Shown: positions 35,826-43,305, counted from the first letter of the stretch. The stretch: 64,000 bases of DNA from Comamonas terrae (GCF_001544075.1 NZ_BCNT01000016.1:32096-96095); one strand, 5' to 3'. Numbers and translations: made by a program. The notes: generated from the sequence alone by a model not told the origin.

Positions 35826-35962
35826 GGCTGCACCGCCTTGGCCTGGGCGCTGTGCACGCCGTAGATGCACTGGGCCAGGACGATGGCTACGCATGCCGAG
35901 GTGTATTCGCCGTAGTAGGGGCGGCGGCCGGGCACCTGGATCTTGAAGAGCCTGGTCATCAT
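35822..35962 (-). CDS. Very small phage protein (46 aa)
   Basis: Begins at tandem ATG codons (35962 or 35959) that overlap the stop of the upstream gene and ends overlapping the next start. RLFKIQVPGRRPYYGEYTSA precedes a short hydrophobic stretch. Support is the tight overlap with both neighbours; function unknown. Confidence 0.5.
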   Translation of the reverse strand: MMTRLFKIQVPGRRPYYGEYTSACVAIVLAQCIYGVHSAQAKAVQP

Positions 35963-36861
35963 GCGTCCAGTGCAGGCGTCTGTACGGTGGCGGCCAGCTC
36001 TGCGCTGATTGCGCGAACTTCCTCCAGCGCGGTCGCGGCGCTTTTGAAAACCGGCGGGAGGCCGAACCATTCGCCTCGCGCGGGCTCATGCCACTCAATG
36101 GGGCGGGCCAGCTCCTGCAGCTCGGCCAGGGTGAGCGTGGTGGTGGCCATGGACTCGTCCAGGTAGGACTTACCGTCCCAGGCGGGCAGCGAATCCCAGA
36201 ACCAGAGGCCGCTCACGGCTTCGGCGTGAGCTGGGCTGTTCAGCTCGGCAATCTGTTCGGCGGTGCCGTAGATCAGCACCGGGCGCTCGTCATCCCAGCC
36301 CAGCAGTTCCGTGTTGGGGAACTGGGTCTTTTCAGAGTTGGCAAGGGAGAAGTGGTCGTCGCTGACATATGCGCCTACGGCGTGAACGTCATTCATCAAC
36401 CAGGCGCGGAAGTGGCCGGGCTGACTGATGCAGTGGCTCATGGCGTGCAGGATGGCCGAGGCCTGCTCGGGGTTGCTGACGGGAATGTCGGCGGGGCGCT
36501 GGCCGTGGTGGCCGCAGCGCCAATCGTAAAAGCGCAGGGTGAGGGCGGGCTCTACACTGCCCTGATGACTACCGGAACCATCGTCTTTATCACCAGCGAT
36601 CGGCAGGTCGCTTTCATTCAGCTTGGCAGCGGCGATATCACTGTGGCTCGTGCCCGCAGAGGGGAGTTCACGCAGGATGCGGGCTGCGAAGTCAGGGGTG
36701 ATCTGACATCCCAAAGCGGTGTAACGCTGTACGACCTCGTCAGCGGTGAGCCCCTGGACGTCCAGATCGAGGCCATTGGCTGCACGCTGCAGGGTGCGCA
36801 GCAAGTCTGGCGGCAGATGCGCTAACTGCTGGGTCAGCGCTGCGAGGGGGGATTGCGACAT
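35959..36861 (-). CDS. Hypothetical protein, first gene of left early operon (300 aa)
   Basis: ATG at 36859-36861 (MSQSPLAALTQQLAHLPPDL) has GGAG six bases upstream; ATG 36894 is also in frame but lies inside the operator region. The N-terminal 60 residues are helical; the rest is acidic and aromatic-rich without a motif I recognise. It is the first gene after the left operator cluster (36896-36933), hence the first product of leftward early transcription, where lambda has N. Confidence 0.65.
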   Translation of the reverse strand: MSQSPLAALTQQLAHLPPDLLRTLQRAANGLDLDVQGLTADEVVQRYTALGCQITPDFAARILRELPSAGTSHSDIAAAKLNESDLPIAGDKDDGSGSHQGSVEPALTLRFYDWRCGHHGQRPADIPVSNPEQASAILHAMSHCISQPGHFRAWLMNDVHAVGAYVSDDHFSLANSEKTQFPNTELLGWDDERPVLIYGTAEQIAELNSPAHAEAVSGLWFWDSLPAWDGKSYLDESMATTTLTLAELQELARPIEWHEPARGEWFGLPPVFKSAATALEEVRAISAELAATVQTPALDA

Positions 36862-36895
36862 CTGTGGCTCCGTATGTGGATAAGATGTCGGCATG

Positions 36896-36933
36896 GTAAA
36901 GCATTGATTTACCAAAATCAATCAATGCTTTAC
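36896..36933. promoter_or_regulatory. Left operator cluster (OL-like)
   Basis: GTAAAGCATTGATT (36896-36909) and its exact complement AATCAATGCTTTAC (36920-36933) form a 14-bp inverted repeat with a ten-base spacer. Each arm contains a copy, with one to two mismatches, of AAAGCATTGCTTT, the motif that recurs between the repressor and the Cro-like gene at 40093-40162. This is the expected pattern for the left operator of a lambda-type switch. Confidence 0.75.
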
Positions 36934-37101
36934 TCATTGATGAAGCATGCCTACGGCGGCGTTGCCTCCAGTGCGAATTAGTGCAAAATGAGGTGAATTG
37001 GTGTGTATCAATAGATAGACGCCAGGGCCGAAGGCCGAGCAACAGCCGTGAGGCTGCTGTCCATGAAGTGCTGAGACGCTACGCCAGCGCGGAGACCCCA
37101 A

Positions 37102-37347
37102 ATGACTACAGAAACCTTGAAGAGCAGGGCGCCAGCGAGAGCGCCGAGGAGTGCTGCACCCCGAAAATCCAGCCAGCCAAAGCAGGATGTGTCTGTTGTG
37201 CTGTCTGAGAAGCAACAACAGGAACTGGCCGAGATGGCCGACTACGTGTCCGAGCTGACCAGTAGCAAGGCCAAGTCCGTGGCCTTCCTCAAGCGGGCCG
37301 GCATCCTGAACACCAAAGGCGACCTTGCCAAGCCCTACCGCGGTTGA
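37102..37347 (+). CDS. Antitoxin-like small protein (81 aa)
   Basis: ATG 37102 with GGAG at 37091-37094. Basic, Ser/Pro/Ala-rich N-terminus (residues 1-30), a Gln/Glu-rich helix (LSEKQQQELAEMADYVSELT) and a tail KAKSVAFLKRAGILNTKGDL. An AGI-x-T-x-G-x-L tail is common in small antitoxins of type II systems, which is the main basis for the call. The next gene starts ten bases after its stop and encodes a protein with ADP-ribosyltransferase-like motifs. It lies inside the phage immunity region but is transcribed against the repressor operon. Confidence 0.5.
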   Translation: MTTETLKSRAPARAPRSAAPRKSSQPKQDVSVVLSEKQQQELAEMADYVSELTSSKAKSVAFLKRAGILNTKGDLAKPYRG

Positions 37348-37357
37348 GAACGGTTGA

Positions 37358-37957
37358 ATGGATAGCGCTGCAAATTACGAATTCCAGCCCAGCTTCATCC
37401 TGGGCTTTCACGGCTGTGAGGAAGAGGTGGGGATGCGAATCCTCTGCGAACCCGAAGAACACCTCAAGCCCTCTGAAAAAAGCTATGACTGGTTGGGCAG
37501 CGGCATCTATTTCTGGGAAGGCAGCGTAGCTCGTGCTTGGGAGTGGGCAAGGGCTTATCACGCGGCAGGAAAAATCAAGAAGCCTTTTGTGCTGGGGGCG
37601 GTGATCGACCTGAGGCATTGCCTTGACATGTTTGATCTGGGGGCCTCAGAGCAAGCAAGGGCGGCCCATGCGCACTTGCAGGGGCTCATGGATTCCGCAG
37701 GCAAGCCAATGCCTGAAAACAAGGGCTCGACCCCTGATAAGCCTGCGCGGATTCTGGACTGCGCAGTGATGAACACCCTGCATCAGATCCGTGAGGAGCG
37801 CGAGTTGCCGGAGTATGACTCCGTGCGTGGCGCCTTCCTGGAGGGTGATCCAATCTATCCTGGCGCTGGCTTTCGCAGCCATACGCATATTCAGATCTGC
37901 GTGCGCAAGATTGCCTGCATCAAGGGCTACTTCAAACCCATCAACGTGCAGGAATAG
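37358..37957 (+). CDS. Putative ADP-ribosyltransferase-like toxin (199 aa)
   Basis: Begins FILGFHGCEEEVGM and continues with KSYDWLGSGIYFWEGSVARA: a His-Gly pair on a first strand and a GxGIYFW segment about 35 residues later. DUF3990-type and PARP-like ADP-ribosyltransferases show this H...Y spacing. The conserved-looking C-terminal block GAFLEGDPIYPGAGFRSHTH, followed by IQICVRK, could carry the third catalytic element. The fold assignment is by pattern only. It is paired with the antitoxin-like gene ten bases upstream and ends 14 bases from the convergent partner of the HipA-like kinase. I suggest a toxin-antitoxin or abortive-infection module. Confidence 0.5.
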   Translation: MDSAANYEFQPSFILGFHGCEEEVGMRILCEPEEHLKPSEKSYDWLGSGIYFWEGSVARAWEWARAYHAAGKIKKPFVLGAVIDLRHCLDMFDLGASEQARAAHAHLQGLMDSAGKPMPENKGSTPDKPARILDCAVMNTLHQIREERELPEYDSVRGAFLEGDPIYPGAGFRSHTHIQICVRKIACIKGYFKPINVQE

Positions 37958-37971
37958 GCTAGGCGGCCTGG

Positions 37972-38865
37972 TTATGCAACCCGGCGCTCCTTGCTGGCTA
38001 CCCGTTCAGCGGCGGCCATGGGATTTGGCTCTATGCGAGCCACAATTTTTTGCCCATCGGCCAGTGCCAGAACCTGATTGATGGCGCGCTTCTGGATAGG
38101 GTCGTTGCGGTCTCCTACCATCAGCAATTCAAAGACCTCGGGCCTCTCGTCTTCAAACAGGCCAATTTTCTTGCTGGGCTTTTTGATGATGCGCTTCAGC
38201 GCCGAAAGCTCAAACAGCTTGCCGTATGCGCGTTCGGTGTTGCCTTCCAAGCCGCGCACACTGCTGGTGACCTGCAGAAAGTAGCAGGCATAGTGCTGGC
38301 CCAGAAAATCGACCTGGAGCGGATGCGTCTCTCCACCCAAGGTCAGCTTTTTGTTGAAGCGCTTGGCCAAATGCTTGGCGTTGTTGTCGCGCTGGATCGC
38401 GGATTTGACGCGGCTCACGATCCCATGGTTGCGCTGCTGCTGCGCAATGACATACGCATTGAGCAGGGTATGCATGGTGCTGCTGCGGCGCAGCATCAAC
38501 TCCAGTGCTTCCTCGGTGCTGGAAGCCGAGAATCTGCTCAGGTTCTCAATACGCGCATTCGAAAATGGAGGCATCCACGTTTCCGCAGGCTCATGCTGCC
38601 AATGTTCGAGCAAAGAGGCGCAGAGATGTTGGGCCACGGAGTGCAGTGCCTGGCCTGCCACGCCGAAAGCATGCTCTGCCTTGCGTTCATCGACGGCGCA
38701 AAGTGCCTGTACACGGCCATCTTCCGTGCGAACAACCACGCCGGCGCATAATTTTTCGGAGCTGGTGGGCTTGGGGGCAAACTCAATTACTGCGCGCCAG
38801 CCACTGACTCGTCCTTCGTTTCGGTGGACGTCAGTTTCAGTTGCGGGTGGCCAAGTCGGTTGCAT
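37972..38865 (-). CDS. Unrecognised partner of HipA-like kinase (297 aa)
   Basis: ATG at 38863-38865 is the only reasonable start and makes the gene overlap the end of the kinase gene by 79 bases in another frame. The opening GWRAVIEFAPKPTSSEKLCA GVVVRTEDGR resembles the first strands of DUF3037 proteins, which are often encoded beside HipA-like kinases, but the protein is more than twice as long and the match is tentative. The rest is helical and basic, with no catalytic motif seen. It is the third gene of the repressor transcript, the place of rexB in lambda. Confidence 0.55.
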   Translation of the reverse strand: MQPTWPPATETDVHRNEGRVSGWRAVIEFAPKPTSSEKLCAGVVVRTEDGRVQALCAVDERKAEHAFGVAGQALHSVAQHLCASLLEHWQHEPAETWMPPFSNARIENLSRFSASSTEEALELMLRRSSTMHTLLNAYVIAQQQRNHGIVSRVKSAIQRDNNAKHLAKRFNKKLTLGGETHPLQVDFLGQHYACYFLQVTSSVRGLEGNTERAYGKLFELSALKRIIKKPSKKIGLFEDERPEVFELLMVGDRNDPIQKRAINQVLALADGQKIVARIEPNPMAAAERVASKERRVA

Positions 38866-39674
38866 AGTAGTTCGTAGGTGATGCCGAGACGCTGCTCGAT
38901 AAACGTGATCAGTTCTTGAATCTGCTGGGATGGCTGCCAGTGGCTGGTGTCTGCGTACTCCACGATGCCTGGGATGTCCAGGGGCTCGGCAACCTCTGCC
39001 AACCATTGGCTGAGACCTTCCAGCACATGGTGGCACTGCTCTGCCGTGAATTTCTCCATGGGAATGGCCAGCCTGTTGTCAAAAACGCCGTCGGCCAGTT
39101 CATTCAAGGGATAGAGCGATCTGCATGCGCCGCCAAAAGCCTCTGCATGATCGATGATGTGGAGAGTCTTGTCCTTGTAAATGATGTTGCCAAAGTTGCG
39201 GTCGCCGTTGGCTACCCATTCGTCAAAGGCCACCACCTTGGCCCAGTCAGCCCACTGGGTCAGCAGGGAGATCGCGGCTTTCTTGTCGCTGCGAAGGAAC
39301 TGCAGGAACGTCTCCCCTCCAAGATCTTTGGTTGCGACGCACAGGGCGGCTGCATCTTGCTTGATCAATGCGGAGTGAGGCAAGTGCCCGGGGGGGATAT
39401 GGACGATAAAAACCTCGGGCGCCGGCAAGCCAAGGATGCGGGCCAGACACCCGCAGACTGCCTCGGCCACCAGATTCTCGGGTGAGCCCAGCCTCAGGTA
39501 CAAGGAGATGGCTGGCTCCTCTGGCGCAGCCGGATCATAGGCATCGCCCAGCCATAGTTCATCGGGCTTCTCAGCCTCGAAGTCGCGCGGTACACGGCTG
39601 GCGCCTTCATTGAGAACCAGGTGCTTGATGCGGTCAGGAACCGGGTCAAACGTGTCTTCGTTCGCTGGCTCCAT
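38787..39674 (-). CDS. HipA-like kinase
   Basis: Kinase-fold protein of 295 residues. FDEWVANGDRNFGN at residues 150-163 is the HipA catalytic loop (D-x4-N-x-DR-x2-N) and IIDHAEAF at 173-180 is the metal-binding DFG-like element. It is shorter than HipA (about 440) because the N-terminal HipA subdomain is missing, as in the HipA_2 type. I place the start at ATG 39674, 11 bases after the repressor stop; a TTG at 39734 inside the repressor gene is also open. Transcribed with the phage repressor, so it should be made in lysogens. By analogy it phosphorylates a host protein and could act as a toxin or exclusion effector. Confidence 0.78.
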   Translation of the reverse strand: MEPANEDTFDPVPDRIKHLVLNEGASRVPRDFEAEKPDELWLGDAYDPAAPEEPAISLYLRLGSPENLVAEAVCGCLARILGLPAPEVFIVHIPPGHLPHSALIKQDAAALCVATKDLGGETFLQFLRSDKKAAISLLTQWADWAKVVAFDEWVANGDRNFGNIIYKDKTLHIIDHAEAFGGACRSLYPLNELADGVFDNRLAIPMEKFTAEQCHHVLEGLSQWLAEVAEPLDIPGIVEYADTSHWQPSQQIQELITFIEQRLGITYELLCNRLGHPQLKLTSTETKDESVAGAQ

Positions 39675-39685
39675 CGGCGGAGGGT

Positions 39686-40099
39686 TCAAGGCGTCTTCTT
39701 GAACCGGCTGGCCAACTGGTCGATCAGTGTCCAATCTTCATCCCTCAATGCATTTTTTTTGGCCAGTAGCGCCAATTTGTTGATCGTTTCCAAAGACCGC
39801 GGGCTGGCTTGCAGCCGCCAGTCAGAGAAGGCATCTACCAGTGCTTCCTCAGAAGGCTTCTGGGTTTGTGCTTCAAGCAGCTCCTGGGGGCCGTCAATGC
39901 TCAGCCACCACTCCAGGGGTTTCCCTGTCACTTGGGCAAGCTTTGGCAAATGCTTTTTATCAATACGACCTGTTTTTTTCCAGCCTTGCACCGCTTGCTT
40001 AGATACGCCGCAGGCATCTGCAATGTCAGATTGCTTGATACGCGGGTCGCTGAGTACGGACTCAAGTTTCGCAGCTAATTGTTGAGCAGTGGAAAGCAT
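39686..40099 (-). CDS. Phage repressor, CI-like, without peptidase domain
   Basis: HTH protein of 137 residues; the HTH is at about residues 24-46 (SDIADACGVSKQAVQGWKKT). The C-terminal 90 residues are helical and do not contain the S24/LexA-type Ser-Lys cleavage domain, so RecA-triggered self-cleavage is not expected. The start ATG (40097-40099) lies inside the first operator and only six bases after a -10 hexamer, so the mRNA from that promoter would be leaderless, like lambda cI from PRM. It is followed by the HipA-like kinase and its partner on one transcript and diverges from the Cro-like gene. Confidence 0.82.
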   Translation of the reverse strand: MLSTAQQLAAKLESVLSDPRIKQSDIADACGVSKQAVQGWKKTGRIDKKHLPKLAQVTGKPLEWWLSIDGPQELLEAQTQKPSEEALVDAFSDWRLQASPRSLETINKLALLAKKNALRDEDWTLIDQLASRFKKTP

Positions 40100-40162
40100 T
40101 GCTTTAGTCTTAAGTAGTAAATGCGAATGGTCAATGCTTTACTTTTTCAAGCATTGCTTTAC
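40093..40162. promoter_or_regulatory. Right operator cluster (OR-like) with divergent promoters
   Basis: AAAGCATTGCTTT occurs at 40093-40105 as a palindrome with one central mismatch, a close copy at 40148-40160, and a half-conserved copy around 40128-40141: three sites, as in lambda OR. Leftward promoter: TTGACC (40129-40134, complement) and AAGACT (40106-40111) with 17-base spacing. Rightward promoter: TTTACT (40138-40143) and TACTAT (40160-40165), 16-base spacing. Confidence 0.75.
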
Positions 40163-40172
40163 TATCGAGGGG

Positions 40173-40430
40173 ATGAAACAGCCTTCAAATCCTCATATGC
40201 AGAGAGCCGTGGTGCTGCTAGGCGGGCAACTGGCTCTTGCGAAAGCATTGAAAGTCACGCCTCCCGCTGTGCATCAATGGTTGACTGGAGCGCGACCAGT
40301 CCCGGCAGAGCGCTGTCCTTCCATTGAGCGGCTGACCAGCGGGGCCGTCCTTTGCGAGCAACTGCGCCCTGATGTGGAGTGGGGTTGCCTGCGGAATTCC
40401 TCGAAGCCGCAGGAGGGTTCCCATGCATAA
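40173..40430 (+). CDS. Cro/YdaS-like regulator (85 aa)
   Basis: Small HTH protein with VVLLGGQLALAKALKVTPPA VHQWLTG, then PAERCPSIERLTSGAVLCEQ LRPDVEW, the sequence pattern of YdaS/Cro-like phage regulators. It is the first gene of rightward early transcription, divergent from the repressor across three operators. GAGGGG sits directly against ATG 40173, too close for a normal ribosome binding site, and the predicted transcript start is near 40172, so a leaderless message or use of ATG 40197 is possible. Confidence 0.8.
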   Translation: MKQPSNPHMQRAVVLLGGQLALAKALKVTPPAVHQWLTGARPVPAERCPSIERLTSGAVLCEQLRPDVEWGCLRNSSKPQEGSHA

Positions 40431-40596
40431 CACCGCACCTGAGCGTATCGAACCCCAACCGGGCCGTGATACGTCGTTTGCCGAATGGGTGCGCAGCAAG
40501 AAGTTTGTAGTAGGCGGACCGCTGCAATCGCGTAAGGAGCTGAAGGCCAACGCGCTGACGCTGCGCCGCCAGATCTTGGGAGAGTGCGGGCAATGA
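40423..40596 (+). CDS. Small hypothetical phage protein (57 aa)
   Basis: ATG 40423 with AGGAGGG at 40411-40417. Overlaps the end of the Cro-like gene by eight bases and the next gene start by four. Sequence is polar and basic (FAEWVRSKKFVVGGPLQSRK); function unknown. Confidence 0.6.
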   Translation: MHNTAPERIEPQPGRDTSFAEWVRSKKFVVGGPLQSRKELKANALTLRRQILGECGQ

Positions 40597-40841
40597 ACGC
40601 GCTGCCAGCTATCTATCTGGATGCGACAGCCCGCAATGTGTTGCCGTTCTGCGAGGGCCGTAGACGTCTTGGCCTTGGCTTTGACATTCCTGGACAGGAG
40701 ACGGTGCGGGTCGCCTTGACGCTGGAGAGTGCCCGTTTTTTGATGACCAGCCTTGAGGAGTACATCAAGGCTGCCGAAAGCCCAAAGCCCCGTGAGCATG
40801 CGATATGGGAGCTTGGATGGGCTACCGATGGAGGAGCCTAA
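40593..40841 (+). CDS. Small hypothetical phage protein (82 aa)
   Basis: ATG 40593 overlaps the preceding stop (ATGA) with GGGAGAG upstream. VRVALTLESARFLMTSLEEY is a plausible helix after a short beta region. Third gene of the rightward early operon; no motif recognised. It ends convergent with the coiled-coil gene on the other strand. Confidence 0.6.
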   Translation: MNALPAIYLDATARNVLPFCEGRRRLGLGFDIPGQETVRVALTLESARFLMTSLEEYIKAAESPKPREHAIWELGWATDGGA

Positions 40842-41155
40842 ATGGCCTCGCCGCGAAGTAGTGAGAGAACTACACGATTTCGAAAACGTTCCATCCACAT
40901 GGTGATGCGAGTTTGCTGTTCGGCCACTGCTTCCTCTGTTGAGGGATCGAGTGTTTTGGCACTCCGCAGATCTTCGAGAAAGCCGTTGATCAAGGCTTCG
41001 CATTCTGCGGGTTCGTCCGCAAAGCGATTTTTGTACAGCGAATCGAGCAAGACAGTCTGTGCAGAGACCACGGCCTGCAGTTCCTCGATCCGCATTTGCA
41101 GGACCGCAATTTGTCTGTCCCGGCGCGCTTTTTCCAGTTCGTCTTTTTCCAGCAT
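40838..41155 (-). CDS. Coiled-coil hypothetical protein (105 aa)
   Basis: ATG at 41153-41155. Residues 1-45 form a strong heptad pattern (EKARRDRQIAVLQMRIEELQ), the rest is helical and charged. It is encoded opposite to the flanking early genes, overlapping the end of the 82-residue gene by four bases. Position and orientation suggest transcription from the regulatory region at 41.55-41.85 kb, with the 96-residue gene upstream. Confidence 0.6.
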   Translation of the reverse strand: MLEKDELEKARRDRQIAVLQMRIEELQAVVSAQTVLLDSLYKNRFADEPAECEALINGFLEDLRSAKTLDPSTEEAVAEQQTRITMWMERFRNRVVLSLLRGEAI

Positions 41156-41257
41156 GAGTCTCGCCTATGTCCGTTGTTGATTCGTCAGTTGATGGATTGG
41201 AGGCCCGTTTTACCGCCTGGAGCCTGTCCAGGCGTTTTGTCGTTGCGGGCCCAGCGA

Positions 41258-41548
41258 TCAGCTCGCGGCGGCCACAGCTGCGCGGTGCATATCCATCAGC
41301 AATGTCTCGGTGGCCACGTCGCCGCGCTTTTCCTCGTTCTTGGCAAGCCGTGCAAGGTCTTGCGCAAAGGCTGCGCGCTTGTCTTCTGGCAGTTGCCGGA
41401 CGGTGGCGAAAACCAGGGCGCCCAAGGCGTTGACGATGGCGTTCACAGATTGCGCATTCAGGGGCAGGGCGGTTTCGTTGCTCAAGTTCTTCTCCAATGG
41501 TTTCGTGGGTGTCCAGGGCGTCGTGGCCCTGGGCACATTTTCCGTCAC
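41258..41548 (-). CDS. Hypothetical protein (96 aa)
   Basis: GTG at 41546-41548. The middle (NAQSVNAIVNALGALVFATV RQLPEDKRAAFAQDLARLAK) is a convincing helical sequence; the ribosome binding site is poor and the exact start is uncertain. With the coiled-coil gene it forms a short leftward unit that diverges from the CII-like gene. Confidence 0.5.
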   Translation of the reverse strand: MTENVPRATTPWTPTKPLEKNLSNETALPLNAQSVNAIVNALGALVFATVRQLPEDKRAAFAQDLARLAKNEEKRGDVATETLLMDMHRAAVAAAS

Positions 41549-41857
41549 CGGGCCGCAGGGTCTGGTGGCGGTCTTTTTTGGATTGGGGCGGGGTGCTGGT
41601 GTCCATGGGCTGCAGTTTTCTGTAGCGGCCGGCGCTTGTCATTACGACGCGTTCCGAATTTTTCGTAACGCGTCGGAACGGTTTGCCTATGGAGCGGGCG
41701 TCATGCTCGCTGATTGCAGCAGCGCCGCCGCTATCAAAAGCGATAGCGGATACGGCGTGTTTGCTGGCTTGAACTTGATTTTTAAGGCGTTCCGACACGT
41801 TACGAAAAATTCGTACCGCGTCGGAACGCTATTGCTTTCTGTGGGGAGGTGTGCTGC
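41549..41857. promoter_or_regulatory. Regulatory region with three inverted repeats
   Basis: This 309-base gap between divergent genes has no ORF. A 16-base sequence CGAATTTTTCGTAACG (41655-41670) recurs exactly inverted at 41798-41813. Each copy lies within a larger palindrome with arms CGTTCCGA/TCGGAACG (41650-41657 and 41673-41680) and GCGTTCCGA/TCGGAACGC (41787-41795 and 41821-41829). Between them is a hairpin CCGCTATC-N6-GATAGCGG (41728-41749). Operators for a second phage regulator, or part of a replication origin, are the likely roles. Confidence 0.6.
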
Positions 41858-42250
41858 ATGGACGTGTCATTGACGTATGAGGACGAGCTGGACGCCGCCC
41901 GGGATGCGATCAGGCACTTGGGCGGGCCCAAGCGCGTGGGCGAGATGCTGTACCCGGACAAGTCGCCAGAGGCTGCGGCCCGCTATCTGCTGGATGCCCT
42001 GAACCCGGCCCGTGACACGCGGCTGAGCCCAGGCCAACTGCTGCTGCTGATGCGCAAATGCCGTGAGGCGGGATTCGACGGGCTGACGGCCTACATCCTG
42101 AACGCGGCGGGCTATGCGCCGCCGGTCCCCTTGGACCCGACGACCGAGGCCATGAAGCTGACTCGGGAGCTGGACCGCACCATGGACCGTGCCGAGGCCC
42201 TGGTCTCGCACCTGCAGCGCCTACGGGCAGCTGGCGTGGGGGCGGGCTGA
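41858..42250 (+). CDS. CII-like phage regulatory protein (130 aa)
   Basis: ATG 41858 with GGGGAGG at 41843-41849. AIRHLGGPKRVGEMLYPDKS, then PEAAARYLLDALNPARDTRLSP matches the pattern of the phage regulatory CII family: a helix-turn-helix followed by the conserved LNP-x-R...LSP-x-QLLLLMR. The C-terminal 35 residues form a coiled coil. It heads the replication operon and probably binds the palindromes directly upstream. Overlaps the primase start by one base. Confidence 0.72.
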   Translation: MDVSLTYEDELDAARDAIRHLGGPKRVGEMLYPDKSPEAAARYLLDALNPARDTRLSPGQLLLLMRKCREAGFDGLTAYILNAAGYAPPVPLDPTTEAMKLTRELDRTMDRAEALVSHLQRLRAAGVGAG

Positions 42251-43305
42251 TGGAGAACTACGACCAGGTCGTGCAGCAGATGAAGGATTTCGGGATCGAA
42301 TTCCGAAACAAGGATCTGCCCCTGAAGCCAGGCTTCGGCCGCAAGACCTGCGGCCTCGGCGGCAAGCACTGGCACAAGCTGTACATCCACCGCATCAAGG
42401 ATTCCAGCAAGGAATGGATCGTCGGCTCCTTCGGCTCGTACAAGGACGGAACCTGGGAGCGCGTCGACGTCGACTGGGCGCCGCTGAACGAGGAGGAGCG
42501 CCGGCGCATGGCTGCAGCGCGCGCAGCCGCGGAGCAGGCTGCGGCCGTGGAGCGGGCGAAGGAGATCGCCAATGCGTCGGCGTCGGCCCTGACGATCTGG
42601 CGCAAGGCCGTGGCGGCGCCCAGCACGCCGTACCTGGACCGCAAGGGGGTGACGGGCGAGACTTTCCGCATGCTGGCTGATCGCCTGGTGCTGCGCTGGC
42701 CAGGCAAGCGCAAGGGCGAGCAGGACACGGTCTTCGCCTTGCCCGCGGGCACGATGGTGCTGCCGCTGATGCGCTACGACATGCCCAGGGAGGAGGCCAT
42801 GCGTGGCGTGCAGTTCATCAAGCCGGACGGCGCCAAGATTTACCTGCGCCATTTCGACAAGCCGGGCTGCTGCATTCGCCTGGGCACGGTGGACGATGAA
42901 ACCGCCTTGCTGCTGGTGGTGGAGGGCTTTGCCACGGGCTGCACGGCCCGCATGGCGGTGGAGCAGCGCTTTCCGGTGTTCGTGGCCATGGACGCCGGCA
43001 ACCTGGCCCATGTGGTGCCGCTGCTGCGGCAGCTGTACCCCGAGATCCGCATCCTGATCCTGGCCGATGACGATTACATGACCCGCGACAAGAAGACGGG
43101 CCGGCTGAATAACCCCGGGCGCACGGCCGCGAAGGCCGTGGCCAGGAAGGTCGAGGCCTGCGACCTGGTGTGGCCGATTTTCAAACCCACGAACCGTGGC
43201 CCCAAGGACACGGACTTTAACGACCTTCATGCCCGTGAGGGTCTGGACGCCGTGCGCCGTCAGCTCGATGGCGTGATTGCGGCAATGACACGACGATATG
43301 GCTGA
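42250..43305 (+). CDS. Toprim-domain phage primase
   Basis: 351-residue primase-like protein. An N-terminal part with CGLGGKHWHKLYI has few metal ligands, the helical linker spans about 80-120, and the Toprim domain shows VVEGFATGCTA (E225) and ILILADDDYMT (D273-D275), with a final DTDFNDLH. This pairing with a downstream SF3-type helicase is typical of phage replication modules (P4-alpha-like functions split over two genes). Its end overlaps the helicase start by eight bases. Confidence 0.87.
   Translation: MENYDQVVQQMKDFGIEFRNKDLPLKPGFGRKTCGLGGKHWHKLYIHRIKDSSKEWIVGSFGSYKDGTWERVDVDWAPLNEEERRRMAAARAAAEQAAAVERAKEIANASASALTIWRKAVAAPSTPYLDRKGVTGETFRMLADRLVLRWPGKRKGEQDTVFALPAGTMVLPLMRYDMPREEAMRGVQFIKPDGAKIYLRHFDKPGCCIRLGTVDDETALLLVVEGFATGCTARMAVEQRFPVFVAMDAGNLAHVVPLLRQLYPEIRILILADDDYMTRDKKTGRLNNPGRTAAKAVARKVEACDLVWPIFKPTNRGPKDTDFNDLHAREGLDAVRRQLDGVIAAMTRRYG

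Noticed and set aside
40218..41798. Open frame of 526 codons on the minus strand
   Set aside because: Runs through the Cro-like gene, small genes and palindromic region; Arg/Ser-rich and without family resemblance.
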